DNA from: Candidatus Pacearchaeota archaeon
GTDB taxonomy: Archaea > Nanobdellota > Nanobdellia > Pacearchaeales > GW2011-AR1
NCBI GenBank assembly: GCA_018303895.1
Contig: JAGVXJ010000065.1
Location: 1-6,491 of the forward strand
DNA length: 6,491 nt
Direction: 5' to 3'
A program made the translations under genes and the position numbers. This document shows, piece after piece, positions 1-3,900 of the stretch. The notes under the pieces are model-generated. The model was not told where the DNA came from. It saw only the letters and a program-made list of their open reading frames with translations, and made no database searches. Each line of letters starts with the position of its first letter. Position 1 is the stretch's first letter.

Positions 1-89
1 CTCTTCTTTCTCTCGGCGAGCTTCCAAAAAAAGTTACCGAGCTTATTGATTCTTTAAAGAATCTCAAAGAAATTGAAAGGGTTGAATAA
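1..89 (+). CDS. 3' end of a gene cut by the window edge (possible ACT-like C-terminus)
   Basis: A reading frame is open from base 3 to a TAA at 87-89 and gives a 28-residue tail, LLSLGELPKK...KEIERVE. The tail is amphipathic: 'VTELIDSLKNLKEIERVE' looks like a last helix followed by a short strand. That resembles the C-terminal end of ACT or similar regulatory domains (helix, 'L..L.EI..V'). The resemblance is only a pattern impression, because too little is present to assign a family. The gene converges on the minus-strand gene that ends at 122, with a T/A-rich gap between them. The reading frame is fairly secure because its base composition (GGC, GAG, ACC codons) and clean stop fit coding DNA; the function is not known. 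Confidence 0.55.
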   Translation, partial: LLSLGELPKKVTELIDSLKNLKEIERVE

Positions 90-121
90 TTTATATAAAA
101 AATTTCTTTCAAAAATAAAAA
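90..121. terminator. A/T-rich bidirectional transcription end between convergent genes
   Basis: The 32 bases between the two stop codons contain runs of A and T on both strands. On the minus strand the sequence just after the stop reads TTTTTATTTTTG and then ATTTTTTATA. Oligo-T tracts are the usual archaeal termination signal, so both convergent genes probably end here. No strong hairpin is present. Confidence 0.4.
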
Positions 122-487
122 TTATAATAATTCTCCAACATCAAGAGCAATTTCCAAAGAATCTTCTATTGCCCCGCTCGGAGCTTTTTCCGGAGCATAA
201 AATGCATCAACAAAAGTGTTCTTATTTATTCTTACTGAACAAACGATTTTTCTCGAAAAAGAAAACATTTCCCATCTAAAATTTCCAGAAGGATCAAACT
301 TGCTGATTCTTTCATCATTCTTTTCACAAAACAAAGAAACCTTTATTTGCTTTTGAGTTTCTTTGGAATCAAAAGTGGAAGCTAACAAATTCCCATTTTT
401 TCGGTCATAAACAATTAAACCCAAAAGTTCAGAATCACCTTTAACATAATTCTGGATAAGATCCGACACCTTTTTATTTTCAGTCAT
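122..487 (-). CDS. Small hypothetical protein, possibly roadblock/LC7-like
   Basis: This 121-residue soluble protein has no membrane segment or signal peptide. The 'LLGLIVYDRKNGNLLAST' stretch (about residues 21-38) has the look of a roadblock/LC7 or longin-like first strand pair (a hydrophobic strand, a D/N-G turn, then 'LLAS'). Later segments, 'KIVCSVRINKNTFVDAFY' and the C-terminal helix 'IEDSLEIALDVGELL', would fit the rest of such a fold. Family membership is an inference from pattern and length only; the alternative is an unassigned archaeal protein. The ATG at 485-487 has no Shine-Dalgarno sequence, but the palindromic TATA box TTATATAA lies 21-28 nt upstream, which supports a leaderless start. 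The gene is divergent from the TrmB-like regulator at 571 and shares an 83-bp control region containing a perfect inverted repeat, so it is a good candidate target of that regulator. Confidence 0.7.
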   Translation of the reverse strand: MTENKKVSDLIQNYVKGDSELLGLIVYDRKNGNLLASTFDSKETQKQIKVSLFCEKNDERISKFDPSGNFRWEMFSFSRKIVCSVRINKNTFVDAFYAPEKAPSGAIEDSLEIALDVGELL

Positions 488-507
488 GAGGAGAAGAAAG
501 ATGTTAA

Positions 508-515
508 TTATATAA
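508..515 (-). promoter_or_regulatory. TATA box for the 122-487 gene
   Basis: TTATATAA lies 21-28 nt upstream of the start codon at 487. That is the spacing expected if transcription begins at or next to the ATG. The octamer is itself palindromic, so its direction comes from the gene it precedes. Confidence 0.55.
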
Positions 516-521
516 GTATAT

Positions 522-540
522 GTTGTTAATTTTTAACAAC
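522..540. promoter_or_regulatory. Perfect inverted repeat, candidate TrmB-type operator
   Basis: GTTGTTAA (522-529) and TTAACAAC (533-540) form a perfect 8-bp dyad around a TTT spacer. It sits between the two divergent TATA boxes (508-515 and 543-550), ending 2 bp before the plus-strand one, so it covers the BRE position of that promoter. A dimeric winged-helix protein bound there could block one or both promoters. The regulator encoded from 571 is the obvious candidate (autoregulation), but this is an inference. As an RNA hairpin it is less likely, because it lies upstream of both predicted transcription starts. Confidence 0.55.
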
Positions 541-542
541 TT

Positions 543-550
543 TTATAAAA
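543..550 (+). promoter_or_regulatory. TATA box for the 571-1284 regulator
   Basis: TTATAAAA lies 21-28 nt before the ATG at 571. There is no Shine-Dalgarno sequence between it and the start, so the transcript is probably leaderless. Confidence 0.6.
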
Positions 551-570
551 CATAAAACATTAATAAAATT

Positions 571-1284
571 ATGCAGATAGAAACACTAAAAAAAATTGGA
601 TTGAGTGAAAAAGAAGCAAAAGTATACTTATGTCTTCTGAGATTAGATTATGCAACAGCAACGAAGATATCCAAGGAAACGGAAGTAGAGAGATCATTGT
701 GCTATTCAATTCTTCAAAAACTAATCGGCCGCGGGCTTGTTTCATATTTTTATCAAAAAAAAGCAAGGATGTTCAAAGCAACCGGTCCGCAAAAACTCCT
801 CGAAGATTTAAAAGAAAAAGAATCAGAAATACAAAAGATAATGCCCAGCCTCATTTCATTAACGATGAACAAAAAGAATCCTGCAAAAGCAGAGATATAT
901 CAGGGAATAAAAGGCATTCAAAATATTTTTAAAGATATGATAAAAGAAAAAAAAGATTATCTATTTTTTTGCGAAGAGGAAGGAAAATTTCAAAAAGTTT
1001 TGCCGATATACTTGGAACAATTTTTGAGGAAAATAGAAGATGAAGGAATTAAAGAAAAAATTTTAGTTAAAAGAGGAATTAAAATACCTAAATCAAAAAA
1101 TTCGTTCGTCCGATATCTTCCAAAAGATTATTTCTCTCCAATATCGACGATTGTTTATGGAAACAAAGTTGCTTTAGTTGTTTGGTCAGAACCATATTAT
1201 GCATTCTTAATCGAGAATAAAGAAGTAGCAGATTCGTTCAAAAGTTATTTTAATTTACTGTGGAAAATAGGAAAAGAAAGATAA
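571..1284 (+). CDS. TrmB-family transcriptional regulator (winged helix + PLD-like effector domain)
   Basis: The 237-residue protein begins with a TrmB-type winged helix-turn-helix at about residues 1-70. It shows 'LKKIGLSEKEAKVYLCLLRLDYATATKISKETEVERSLCYSILQKLIGRGLVS' in order: helix 1, HTH and recognition helix, ending in the wing and the typical 'YKATxPxKLLEDLKEKE'-like linker. A short helical/coiled segment (about 75-95) follows. The C-terminal domain (about 104-234) has the family signature 'AEIYQGIKGIQNIF', then 'YLPKDYFSPISTIVYGNKVALVVW' and the closing 'VADSFKSYFNLLWK'. Such domains in TrmB-like proteins are PLD-like folds without phospholipase chemistry and may bind an effector. It lacks the extra C-terminal region of sugar-sensing TrmB (about 340 residues), so the ligand cannot be named. 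Likely autoregulated through the dyad at 522-540. The stop is only 11 bp from the stop of a convergent paralogue. Confidence 0.85.
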   Translation: MQIETLKKIGLSEKEAKVYLCLLRLDYATATKISKETEVERSLCYSILQKLIGRGLVSYFYQKKARMFKATGPQKLLEDLKEKESEIQKIMPSLISLTMNKKNPAKAEIYQGIKGIQNIFKDMIKEKKDYLFFCEEEGKFQKVLPIYLEQFLRKIEDEGIKEKILVKRGIKIPKSKNSFVRYLPKDYFSPISTIVYGNKVALVVWSEPYYAFLIENKEVADSFKSYFNLLWKIGKER

Positions 1285-1295
1285 AGAGTTAGTGA

Positions 1296-2027
1296 TTAAT
1301 CCCTCGCCTTTTTCCAAAGAAGTTCGAAGTTTTTTCTGTAGCTGTCTGCAACAATTTTATCTTTTATTAAAAGTGCGTAAGGGTTTTCAGTAAAAATAAC
1401 AATTGCAACATATTCTCCAAAAATTACTGTTTCAGTTAATTGTTCAAAATCTTGCGACAAGAATTTTATTTTAGTTAATTTTCTTTTATTTAGTGTTTCA
1501 CCAAATTTCCTAATACTCTCATCGAAAACTTGTCTTGATTTTATTCCTTTCGAAATTCTTTTTGTATGCAAATTTTCCCACCATGTTTCCCCCATAACTT
1601 CATAAGTAACTCTTTTTCCTCCGCCAAAACTATTATATTCTTTCCCTTGGGAATTTAGTATTTTATTATAAACTTCTTTTATTCCCTTAATTCCAGCATA
1701 AACTTCTGCTTCATTTTTTTCTTTTTCAGAGGATTGTTTTTCTTTAAGCTCAGGAAGAATCTTTTCAAAATTCCTTTTTTTTTCTTCTATAAAATCAAAA
1801 AAATGTTCTGGTTCGGTAGCCTTGTAAACTTTTTTCTTTCCTTTTAGAATAAAACCAACAATCCCTTTTTCAATCAAGCTATTCAATGCTCGATGCACAA
1901 CTGAATTTTGTAGCTTGGATTTTCTTAAAATTTCCCCAGCACTTGAGACTCCTGATTCTAGCAAAACAACATAAATTTTTATTTCAGATTTTGTCAGCCC
2001 CAAATCTTCAAGTATTTCAATATCCAT
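1296..2027 (-). CDS. Second TrmB-family transcriptional regulator, paralogue of 571-1284
   Basis: The 243-residue protein has the same architecture as its neighbour. The winged helix occupies about residues 1-71 ('LEDLGLTKSEIKIYVVLLESGVSSAGEILRKSKLQNSVVHRALNSLIEKGIVG', wing, then 'KVYKATEPEHFFDFIEEK'). A charged helical linker covers about 75-105, and a PLD-like C-terminal domain has 'AEVYAGIKGIKEVYNKIL', 'TETVIFGEYVAIVIFTENPYALLIKD' and 'VADSYRKNFELLWKKA'. The C-terminal thirds of the two proteins align without gaps in those blocks. The recognition helix differs (LQNSVVHRALNSL versus VERSLCYSILQKL), so the two probably bind different DNA sites. The ATG at 2027 lacks a Shine-Dalgarno sequence and follows a TATA-like box at a spacing of 22-29. 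It is transcribed towards the first regulator, and neither has an obvious terminator in the 11-bp gap, so the mRNA 3' ends may overlap. Confidence 0.85.
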   Translation of the reverse strand: MDIEILEDLGLTKSEIKIYVVLLESGVSSAGEILRKSKLQNSVVHRALNSLIEKGIVGFILKGKKKVYKATEPEHFFDFIEEKKRNFEKILPELKEKQSSEKEKNEAEVYAGIKGIKEVYNKILNSQGKEYNSFGGGKRVTYEVMGETWWENLHTKRISKGIKSRQVFDESIRKFGETLNKRKLTKIKFLSQDFEQLTETVIFGEYVAIVIFTENPYALLIKDKIVADSYRKNFELLWKKARD

Positions 2028-2048
2028 AAAATAAACTAAGAAACCAAC

Positions 2049-2056
2049 TATAAAAA
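2049..2056 (-). promoter_or_regulatory. TATA-like box for the 1296-2027 regulator
   Basis: On the minus strand TTTTTATA lies 22-29 nt upstream of the ATG at 2027. No ribosome-binding sequence is present in between, which supports a leaderless start. Confidence 0.45.
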
Positions 2057-2092
2057 TCTTTCTTTTTATCCTACCAAAAGAGAGAATAAAGA

Positions 2093-2100
2093 TATAAATA
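2093..2100 (+). promoter_or_regulatory. Candidate TATA box for the 2132/2221 transcript
   Basis: TATAAATA would place transcription initiation near 2121-2123. That gives either a roughly 10-nt leader to the small ORF at 2132 or a roughly 100-nt leader to the gene at 2221. The 2221 gene has a Shine-Dalgarno sequence, as expected for a transcript with a leader. Confidence 0.35.
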
Positions 2101-2131
2101 ATCTTCTATACAAATCACAATAAAAAATAAA

Positions 2132-2224
2132 ATGAAAATACAAAAACAAATTCAAAGAAAAAACATGAAGAATGAGCAACTTAGTTGTGACTTCACAATT
2201 AAATTAAAGGAGATTAAAAAATGA
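2132..2224 (+). CDS. Possible 30-residue leader ORF overlapping the next gene (ATGA)
   Basis: An ATG at 2132 opens a 30-codon frame encoding a Lys/Gln-rich basic peptide (MKIQKQIQRKNM...KLKEIKK). Its TGA at 2222-2224 overlaps the ATG of the gene at 2221 in the classic ATGA arrangement, which suggests translational coupling. It begins 32 nt after the last base of a TATAAATA box. The Shine-Dalgarno sequence of the downstream gene (AAAGGAG, 2206-2212) lies inside its last codons, and a 22-bp imperfect palindrome (2181-2202) lies within it. In DNA this A-rich, a 30-codon frame can be chance, and the peptide matches no family I recognise. The sequence may instead be a plain 5' leader. Confidence 0.3.
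   Translation: MKIQKQIQRKNMKNEQLSCDFTIKLKEIKK
2181..2202. promoter_or_regulatory. Imperfect palindrome in the leader of the 2221 gene
   Basis: TTGTGA-CT-TCACAA (2185-2198) is a perfect 6-bp dyad. It extends by three further pairs (TTA / TAA) after one mismatch, so 9 of 10 positions per arm match across 2181-2202. It ends 6 nt before the ribosome-binding site. It could be an operator for one of the neighbouring winged-helix regulators, or an RNA hairpin that affects access to the ribosome-binding site. Confidence 0.4.
2206..2212 (+). promoter_or_regulatory. Shine-Dalgarno site fixing the start at 2221
   Basis: AAAGGAG has GGAG ending 8 nt before the ATG. It is one of only three clear Shine-Dalgarno sites in the window, the rest of the genes looking leaderless. 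Confidence 0.6.
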
Positions 2225-2619
2225 AATTAAAATTTTTAGGGAAGAAGGAAGAAGAAAAACCAGAAAAGAAAATGAATAGGGAACAAGTTAAACTAAGATT
2301 GTTAGAAAAAGGGATGCATCAAGCATTAGTTATGGTTGGGGTACATTCAGATAGCTATCAAACGAAACAACTCAAACCAAAACTAACTAAATGTTCTACT
2401 AAGTTTAACGAATACCCAGCATATAGACGAGAAAGTGATCCAGAAAATCTTCAAAGATATATTTCAAGAAAAGATATATATGGAAGTGAATTTATTGGAT
2501 TAATCGTTGGTTATGATGGTCACTCTTTTGATTTCTCTGATTTGGTAAAGGCATTAGCAGAAGTTAGAACTGACTTACCTGAAGCAGTTTCGTATGTTTT
2601 CACTTCTTTTGACCTTTAA
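2221..2619 (+). CDS. Hypothetical protein, no family recognised
   Basis: The 132-residue soluble protein has a strongly charged, probably disordered N-terminus (residues 1-25, rich in K and E). A helix 'EQVKLRLLEKGMHQALVMVGV' and a mixed region with conserved-looking 'YPAYRRESDPENLQRYISRKD' follow. The C-terminal part 'EFIGLIVGYDGHSFDFSDLVKALAEVRTDLPEAVSYVFTSFDL' reads as strand, turn, helix, strand. No catalytic motif or membrane segment is visible. The start is well defined by a good Shine-Dalgarno site and by the ATGA overlap with a possible small upstream ORF. A run of T follows the stop, so the transcript probably ends there. The gene lies between a TrmB-like regulator (divergent) and rps17e (same strand but with its own promoter), which says little about its role. 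I do not recognise its function. Confidence 0.75.
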   Translation: MKLKFLGKKEEEKPEKKMNREQVKLRLLEKGMHQALVMVGVHSDSYQTKQLKPKLTKCSTKFNEYPAYRRESDPENLQRYISRKDIYGSEFIGLIVGYDGHSFDFSDLVKALAEVRTDLPEAVSYVFTSFDL

Positions 2620-2629
2620 CTAAGTTAGA

Positions 2630-2653
2630 AAAAAATTAATTTTTTATTTTTTA
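2630..2653 (+). terminator. Oligo-T terminator after the 2221-2619 gene
   Basis: The palindrome A6-TTAA-T6 (2630-2645) begins 10 nt after the stop codon and runs into a second T6 tract. Consecutive T tracts are the archaeal termination signal. Confidence 0.5.
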
Positions 2654-2664
2654 TTAATAATAAT

Positions 2665-2816
2665 CTTGCGAGTTTACGAGCGTAAATTTCCGCCTAAAAA
2701 CATTTAAAGTCTCTCAAATCTGCGGATTTTGGACTTTAAACTTTCTCGCTGAAAGATTTAAAGACAAGAAATTCTTCCAATTTCTAGCTAAAAACTTCCT
2801 ACGGAAACTTTTTAAA
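2665..2816. repeat. Decayed 54-bp tandem repeat made of short palindromes, upstream of rps17e
   Basis: TTTAAA occurs at 2703, 2757 and 2811, exactly 54 bp apart. Aligned without gaps, 2693-2746 and 2747-2800 agree at 33 of 54 bases by my hand count, and 2666-2692 agrees with 2720-2746 at 16 of 27. Each unit is packed with dyads: TTTACG-AG-CGTAAA (2673-2686); TTTAAAGTC/GACTTTAAA (2703-2711/2732-2740) enclosing AAATC-TGCG-GATTT; CTTTC/GAAAG (2741-2755); AGAAATT/AATTTCT (2767-2785); and TTCC-TAC-GGAA (2797-2807). Read on the minus strand, the period is 18 codons and an R-K-F motif recurs at the same phase, but a stop interrupts it, so it is not a protein gene now. The last TTTAAA serves as the rps17e promoter. 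Confidence 0.55.
2809..2816 (+). promoter_or_regulatory. TATA box of rps17e
   Basis: TTTTTAAA lies 22-29 nt before the ATG at 2838, preceded by the purine-rich CGGAAAC that would act as BRE. No Shine-Dalgarno sequence intervenes, so the start is leaderless. It is the third of three TTTAAA elements spaced by 54 bp. Confidence 0.65.
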
Positions 2817-2837
2817 CCATTTCGACAATTAATTAAT

Positions 2838-3047
2838 ATGGGAAAAATAAAGTCAAAGGCAATAAAAAGAACAGCTAAAGTTCTAATTGCAGAAGGAGTT
2901 GATTTTAATGAAAATTTCGAAAGAAATAAGAAAATTCTTAGTGATACAATGCCAAGCAAGAAAATAAGAAATCAAGTTGCAGGATATTTAGCTAGATTGA
3001 AACAGCAAGAAAACACAAGAAAAGCAAAGTTAATTCCAAGAAAATAA
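2838..3047 (+). CDS. rps17e: Small ribosomal subunit protein eS17
   Basis: The 69-residue basic protein matches archaeal/eukaryotic ribosomal protein S17e along its length. The pattern is 'MGKIKSKAIKRTAKVLI' at the N-terminus (family: MGxxRxxxvKRxAxxL), 'FERNKKIL' at about residues 27-34 (family: FexNKkxl), and 'SKKIRNQVAGYLARL' at about 40-54 (family: SKKlRNrIAGYvTrL). Typical archaeal eS17 is about 60-70 residues, so it is full length, with a short extra Lys-rich tail. It is a component of the 30S head and binds 16S rRNA. The ATG is set by homology and by a TATA box at leaderless spacing. It is transcribed alone here: the next gene downstream is on the opposite strand. Confidence 0.93.
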   Translation: MGKIKSKAIKRTAKVLIAEGVDFNENFERNKKILSDTMPSKKIRNQVAGYLARLKQQENTRKAKLIPRK

Positions 3048-3188
3048 TCCTAAATAAATCATTTCTTCTTTAGAGAATTTTGAATAATTCAGGTTTTCTT
3101 CCTTTTCAAGGGAATTTTCAGAATACTCTTTATGAGAAGTTTGTATCGTTGACGGCATAAATGTTTTAGAGTTTTGATGTCGACTACT
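3048..3188. other. Non-coding spacer after rps17e
   Basis: I see no gene here. There is a weak hairpin TTCCTT-TTCA-AGGGAA (about 3099-3114) followed by TTTTC, and a TGAATAATTCA palindrome (3081-3091). Either could mark the 3' end of the rps17e transcript, but neither is strong. Confidence 0.3.
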
Positions 3189-3215
3189 GAGTGAAATGAA
3201 AAAAAGATTTCACTC
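3189..3215 (-). terminator. Hairpin terminator of the 3233-3457 gene
   Basis: GAGTGAAAT (3189-3197) and ATTTCACTC (3207-3215) form a perfect 9-bp stem around a 9-nt loop that reads CTTTTTTTC on the minus strand. It starts 18 nt after the minus-strand stop codon, and the T7 tract could itself act as an archaeal stop signal. Confidence 0.5.
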
Positions 3216-3232
3216 TAATTTTCGTGGAAAAT

Positions 3233-3457
3233 TTATTTTTGCAAACTTCTCTTTAGCAGTTTTTTAATCTCACCCAAATTCTCATTAATCTTTTTCAACT
3301 CTAAATTTTTCTTTCTATTTAATACGAAATTGATTATCCCAAAAACAAGATAAATAATTATTACCCCACCAAAAATTTGGAACAGCGTCACAAGTGTATC
3401 TACATTTTTTAGAAGTTCAGGAGGAATCTGTGAAATTAAATCAACCCCATTTGCCAT
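3233..3457 (-). CDS. Small single-pass membrane protein with coiled-coil tail
   Basis: The 74-residue protein has a short N-terminal segment containing 'ISQIPPELLKNVDTL' (residues 8-22), one hydrophobic membrane helix at about 22-46, and a charged helical tail 'NRKKNLELKKINENLGEIKKLL' with heptad-like leucine/isoleucine spacing at about 47-72. The tail probably lies in the cytoplasm by the positive-inside rule. Small proteins of this type are familiar in small-genome archaea but have no assigned function; self-association through the tail is an inference. I chose ATG at 3457 over an in-frame TTG at 3472 because the TATA-like ATTAAAAA sits 22-29 nt upstream of the ATG, the spacing seen at the other leaderless genes here. 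Confidence 0.75.
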   Translation of the reverse strand: MANGVDLISQIPPELLKNVDTLVTLFQIFGGVIIIYLVFGIINFVLNRKKNLELKKINENLGEIKKLLKRSLQK

Positions 3458-3478
3458 AAAAACTATAGGCAAAAAAGG

Positions 3479-3486
3479 TTTTTAAT
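3479..3486 (-). promoter_or_regulatory. TATA-like box for the 3233-3457 gene
   Basis: On the minus strand ATTAAAAA lies 22-29 nt before the ATG at 3457. It is a weak match to consensus, but its spacing is the same as at the other promoters in the window. Confidence 0.4.
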
Positions 3487-3510
3487 TATTCCTAAAAAAA
3501 ACATTCTGTG

Positions 3511-3648
3511 ACAACTGAGCTTTGCTCAGCACTTGTAGTTTTTTTCTAAAAATCTCATCAGAGATTTTCTGCACGAATTCCAAAAAATTCATGCTACCAT
3601 TGTAGTTTCTTTCGTTTCGTCAGGAACGACGACAAGGATTATTCTTGC
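3511..3648. repeat. Cluster of short hairpins between a promoter and a tRNA 3' end
   Basis: Several dyads follow each other without a gene: CTGAGC-TTT-GCTCAG (3515-3529), flanked by ACAA/TTGT; AAAATCTC-ATCA-GAGATTTT (3549-3568); GCACGAATT/AATTCATGC with one mismatch (3571-3594); TCGTT/AACGA (3612-3629); and CAAG/CTTG (about 3634-3648). The style (5-9-bp arms, tiny loops) is like the array before rps17e, but there is no 54-bp phasing. It might be an untranslated RNA or simply a family of intergenic palindromes. No start codon with a plausible frame is associated with it. Confidence 0.45.
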
Positions 3649-3657
3649 CATTTTTCT

Positions 3658-3664
3658 AAAAAAA
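3658..3664 (-). terminator. T7 tract ending the tRNA transcript
   Basis: Eleven bases beyond the discriminator base the minus strand reads TTTTTTT. It is followed by AGAAA, which can pair with TTTCT before the tract. An oligo-T stretch just after a tRNA is the usual archaeal stop. Confidence 0.5.
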
Positions 3665-3674
3665 GAAACCCAAA

Positions 3675-3784
3675 TGTCTCTGGGGAGTGCTGACCCCCCG
3701 ACCTCGGCCTTCCCCATTTCAAATAAAGAATATATCAATTTTGATTCTTATGAGAGCCGCGCTCTACCGCTGAGCTACAGAGAC
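3675..3784 (-). tRNA. tRNA-Met (anticodon CAT), with intron; tRNA-Ile2 possible
   Basis: The fold is complete. The acceptor stem GTCTCTG/CAGAGAC has 7 perfect pairs with discriminator A and no encoded CCA. Then come T8-A9, D stem GCTC/GAGC with loop AGCGGTA (G18G19 present), anticodon stem CGGCT/GGCCG (last pair T·G), loop CTCATA-A with anticodon C34A35T36, a 5-nt variable loop AGGTC, and T stem GGGGG/CTCCC. A 38-nt intron sits between positions 37 and 38; the mature length is 72. It is not the initiator (G1:C72, no three G:C pairs in the anticodon stem). Variable loop AGGTC fits archaeal elongator Met, but a CAT anticodon is also used by tRNA-Ile2, so the acceptor type is inferred. The T loop reads GTCAGCA rather than TTCRANY: G replaces T54 and G replaces A58, an oddity. 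Confidence 0.88.
3711..3748 (-). other. tRNA intron at canonical position 37/38
   Basis: The 38-nt insert lies directly after A37. Near its 3' end ATGGG can pair with CTCAT of the anticodon loop (one G·U), leaving the 3-nt bulge GAA. Cleavage after its second base (GA^A) gives exactly A38 next to the anticodon stem. The 5' part contains an AGAAT/ATTCT hairpin rather than a helix continuing from the core. This is therefore a relaxed bulge-helix-bulge substrate for the archaeal splicing endonuclease, not the strict form. Confidence 0.75.
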
Positions 3785-3805
3785 TTGTTTAGAAAAAACT
3801 AAATG

Positions 3806-3813
3806 TTTAAAAA
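3806..3813 (-). promoter_or_regulatory. TATA box of the tRNA gene
   Basis: On the minus strand TTTTTAAA lies 22-29 nt upstream of the first base of the mature tRNA. This suggests transcription starts at or within a few bases of the mature 5' end. Confidence 0.6.
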
Positions 3814-3871
3814 TCTTCCCTGTACGAAGCGGTTCTGACGAAATTAATTAAGAAATTGCATTACAACAATC

Positions 3872-3879
3872 TTTTTAAA
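3872..3879 (+). promoter_or_regulatory. TATA box fixing the VanZ-like start at 3901
   Basis: TTTTTAAA lies 22-29 nt before the ATG at 3901, the same spacing as at rps17e. This makes the ATG a better start than the upstream in-frame TTG at 3856, which has no box at that distance. Confidence 0.6.
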
Positions 3880-3900
3880 AAAAGGAAGAATCCCGAAGAG

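Noticed and set aside
73..279. Plus-strand open frame at the left end
   Set aside because: It lies antisense to the 122-487 gene, has low-complexity composition, and neither promoter nor ribosome-binding site.
488..493. GAGGAG next to the start at 487 as a ribosome-binding site
   Set aside because: It is on the plus strand; the minus strand that encodes the gene reads CTCCTC there, so it cannot act as its Shine-Dalgarno site.
2665..2816. CRISPR array
   Set aside because: The regular 54-bp period lacks identical repeats alternating with unique spacers; similarity runs through the whole unit.
2714..2959. Minus-strand open frame overlapping rps17e and the 54-bp array
   Set aside because: Half of it is antisense to a confidently identified ribosomal protein, and the rest reads the palindromic repeat. 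Its apparent RKF repetition is explained by the DNA period.
3129..3190. Possible C/D box guide RNA (TATGAGA ... TTGATGT ... CTGA)
   Set aside because: The C-like boxes deviate from RTGATGA, the last C'-D spacing is only about 7 nt, and no good internal D' box is found.
3458..3472. N-terminal extension of the small membrane protein from TTG
   Set aside because: The TATA-like box is spaced for the ATG at 3457, and the five extra residues add nothing recognisable.
3856..3900. N-terminal extension of the VanZ-like protein from TTG
   Set aside because: The extension is Lys/Asn-rich, contains the TATA box for the ATG at 3901, and the TTG has no promoter at the local spacing.
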